From Streptomyces aureus (GTDB taxonomy: Bacteria; Actinomycetota; Actinomycetes; Streptomycetales; Streptomycetaceae): a stretch of 14,336 bases of DNA. Positions 13,949-14,336 of the stretch are shown in pieces. The notes under the pieces were generated by a model. It did no database searches. It was not told the origin of the DNA and was given only the letters and a program-made list of their open reading frames with translations. Within the stretch, counting starts at the first letter, position 1; the number at the start of each line of letters is the position of its first letter. A program made the position numbers and the translations under genes. The stretch is taken from NCBI RefSeq assembly GCF_000725495.1, contig NZ_JNZD01000053.1, forward strand, positions 1 to 14,336. Direction: 5' to 3'.

Positions 13949-14112
13949 GACGGGATTCTCTCCCCGTAGGTGGTCTCATTCCGTTCCCATGCTGCGATAG
14001 CGGCTTGAGTCATACGCTTGCGCACTTCTGCACTAGCCCCCCGAGTGATCCTTTCTTCCAAGTCGGGCCCCACGGGCCAGCCATGGGGACGGTAGCGGGA
14101 AGCCAACCCCAC
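13942..14112 (-). CDS. Small basic hypothetical protein, possibly a toxin C-terminal remnant
   Basis: The minus-strand frame ends at TGA 13942-13944 and overlaps the next gene's ATG (13948) by 7 nt. It contains RYRPHGWPVGPDLEERI, then GASAEVRKRMTQAAIAAWER and NETTYGERIPSW. The frame is open from 14202. The start could be GTG 14112 (56 residues) or TTG 14106, which has GGGAG 5 nt upstream. No family is recognised. A short, basic, charged protein directly coupled to a downstream gene resembles the cut-off tip of a toxin followed by its immunity gene. This is inference from layout only. Confidence 0.4.
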   Translation of the reverse strand: MGLASRYRPHGWPVGPDLEERITRGASAEVRKRMTQAAIAAWERNETTYGERIPSW

Positions 14113-14241
14113 TCCCGATCGGGGTGGAGCCGCTGTTGCTGCGCCATCCCCGCCGACGCCGAGATGTGGCCGGCGGGTTGCCCTGGCGGCCGGCTCCCAT
14201 GTTCACTGGGCCGGCCTGACAGAGCGGTGCGTGCCCCCGTA

Positions 14242-14336
14242 TCAGCGGACGTCGACGTAGTCGGTGACCTTGGTGCTGGCGAGGTAGTGGTCTCCGGTCT
14301 GGCGGCTGTAGGCGACGGCCCAGGTGCCGTCCTGTT
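14242..14336 (-). CDS. C-terminal end of an unrecognised protein (partial at window edge)
   Basis: Only the last 31 codons are visible, on the minus strand, ending at TGA 14242-14244. They read QDGTWAVAYSRQTGDHYLAS, then TKVTDYVDVR. The alternating pattern looks like beta-strands of a small or secreted domain. The family cannot be named from so little. It is read in the same direction as the small gene at 13942-14112, about 130 bp upstream of it. Confidence 0.5.
   Translation of the reverse strand, partial: QDGTWAVAYSRQTGDHYLASTKVTDYVDVR

Noticed and set aside
1..14336. tRNA, rRNA or riboswitch
   Set aside because: No cloverleaf, CCA end, rRNA motif or known riboswitch core was seen on either strand when reading by eye.

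Overview
The window looks like chromosomal DNA from a Streptomyces-type actinomycete. Base composition and third codon positions are strongly GC-rich, starts are often GTG or TTG, and the left edge holds the C-terminus of a biotinylated acyl-CoA carboxylase alpha chain of the kind found in Streptomyces. The remainder is mostly accessory DNA in three blocks.

Block 1 (1-5188) begins with the carboxylase tail, a hairpin and a DUF2867 protein. It continues with four genes that look like a nucleotide-signalled conflict (immunity) module: a plus-strand EAD1-pseudokinase-ThsA-type-Macro protein (982-2751), a minus-strand TIR-domain protein (2605-3096), a plus-strand EAD1-trypsin-like protease (3193-4284) and a minus-strand protein with an N-terminal Cys cluster and three membrane helices (4244-5188). 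The genes form two convergent pairs whose 3' ends overlap. The most interesting reading is a Thoeris-like pathway. The TIR enzyme would make an ADP-ribose-type signal, the Macro domain would bind it, and the shared EAD1 domains would pass activation to a protease instead of a SIR2 or membrane effector.

Block 2 (5189-10854) is a polymorphic toxin locus. One 1,519-residue secreted protein carries a signal sequence, a ricin-type beta-trefoil, about 640 residues of Ala-rich coiled coil, a cysteine-containing pre-toxin region and a C-terminal Tox-REase-5 nuclease. A small acidic protein follows and is the probable immunity partner. A perfect 15-bp hairpin lies between toxin and immunity gene.

Block 3 (10855-14336) is a gene graveyard of the kind seen downstream of polymorphic toxins. 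It holds the C-terminal relic of a thiamine-diphosphate decarboxylase, eleven perfect copies of an 8-bp repeat, an interrupted SUKH-like gene with an amber codon, an N-terminally deleted IS110-family transposase, one intact 162-residue hypothetical gene, a possible helicase-associated-domain fragment, a minus-strand gene broken by two frameshifts and coupled to a short upstream gene, and a further gene that runs off the right edge.

No tRNA, rRNA or CRISPR array was seen. All family assignments were made by eye from motifs, without database searches.
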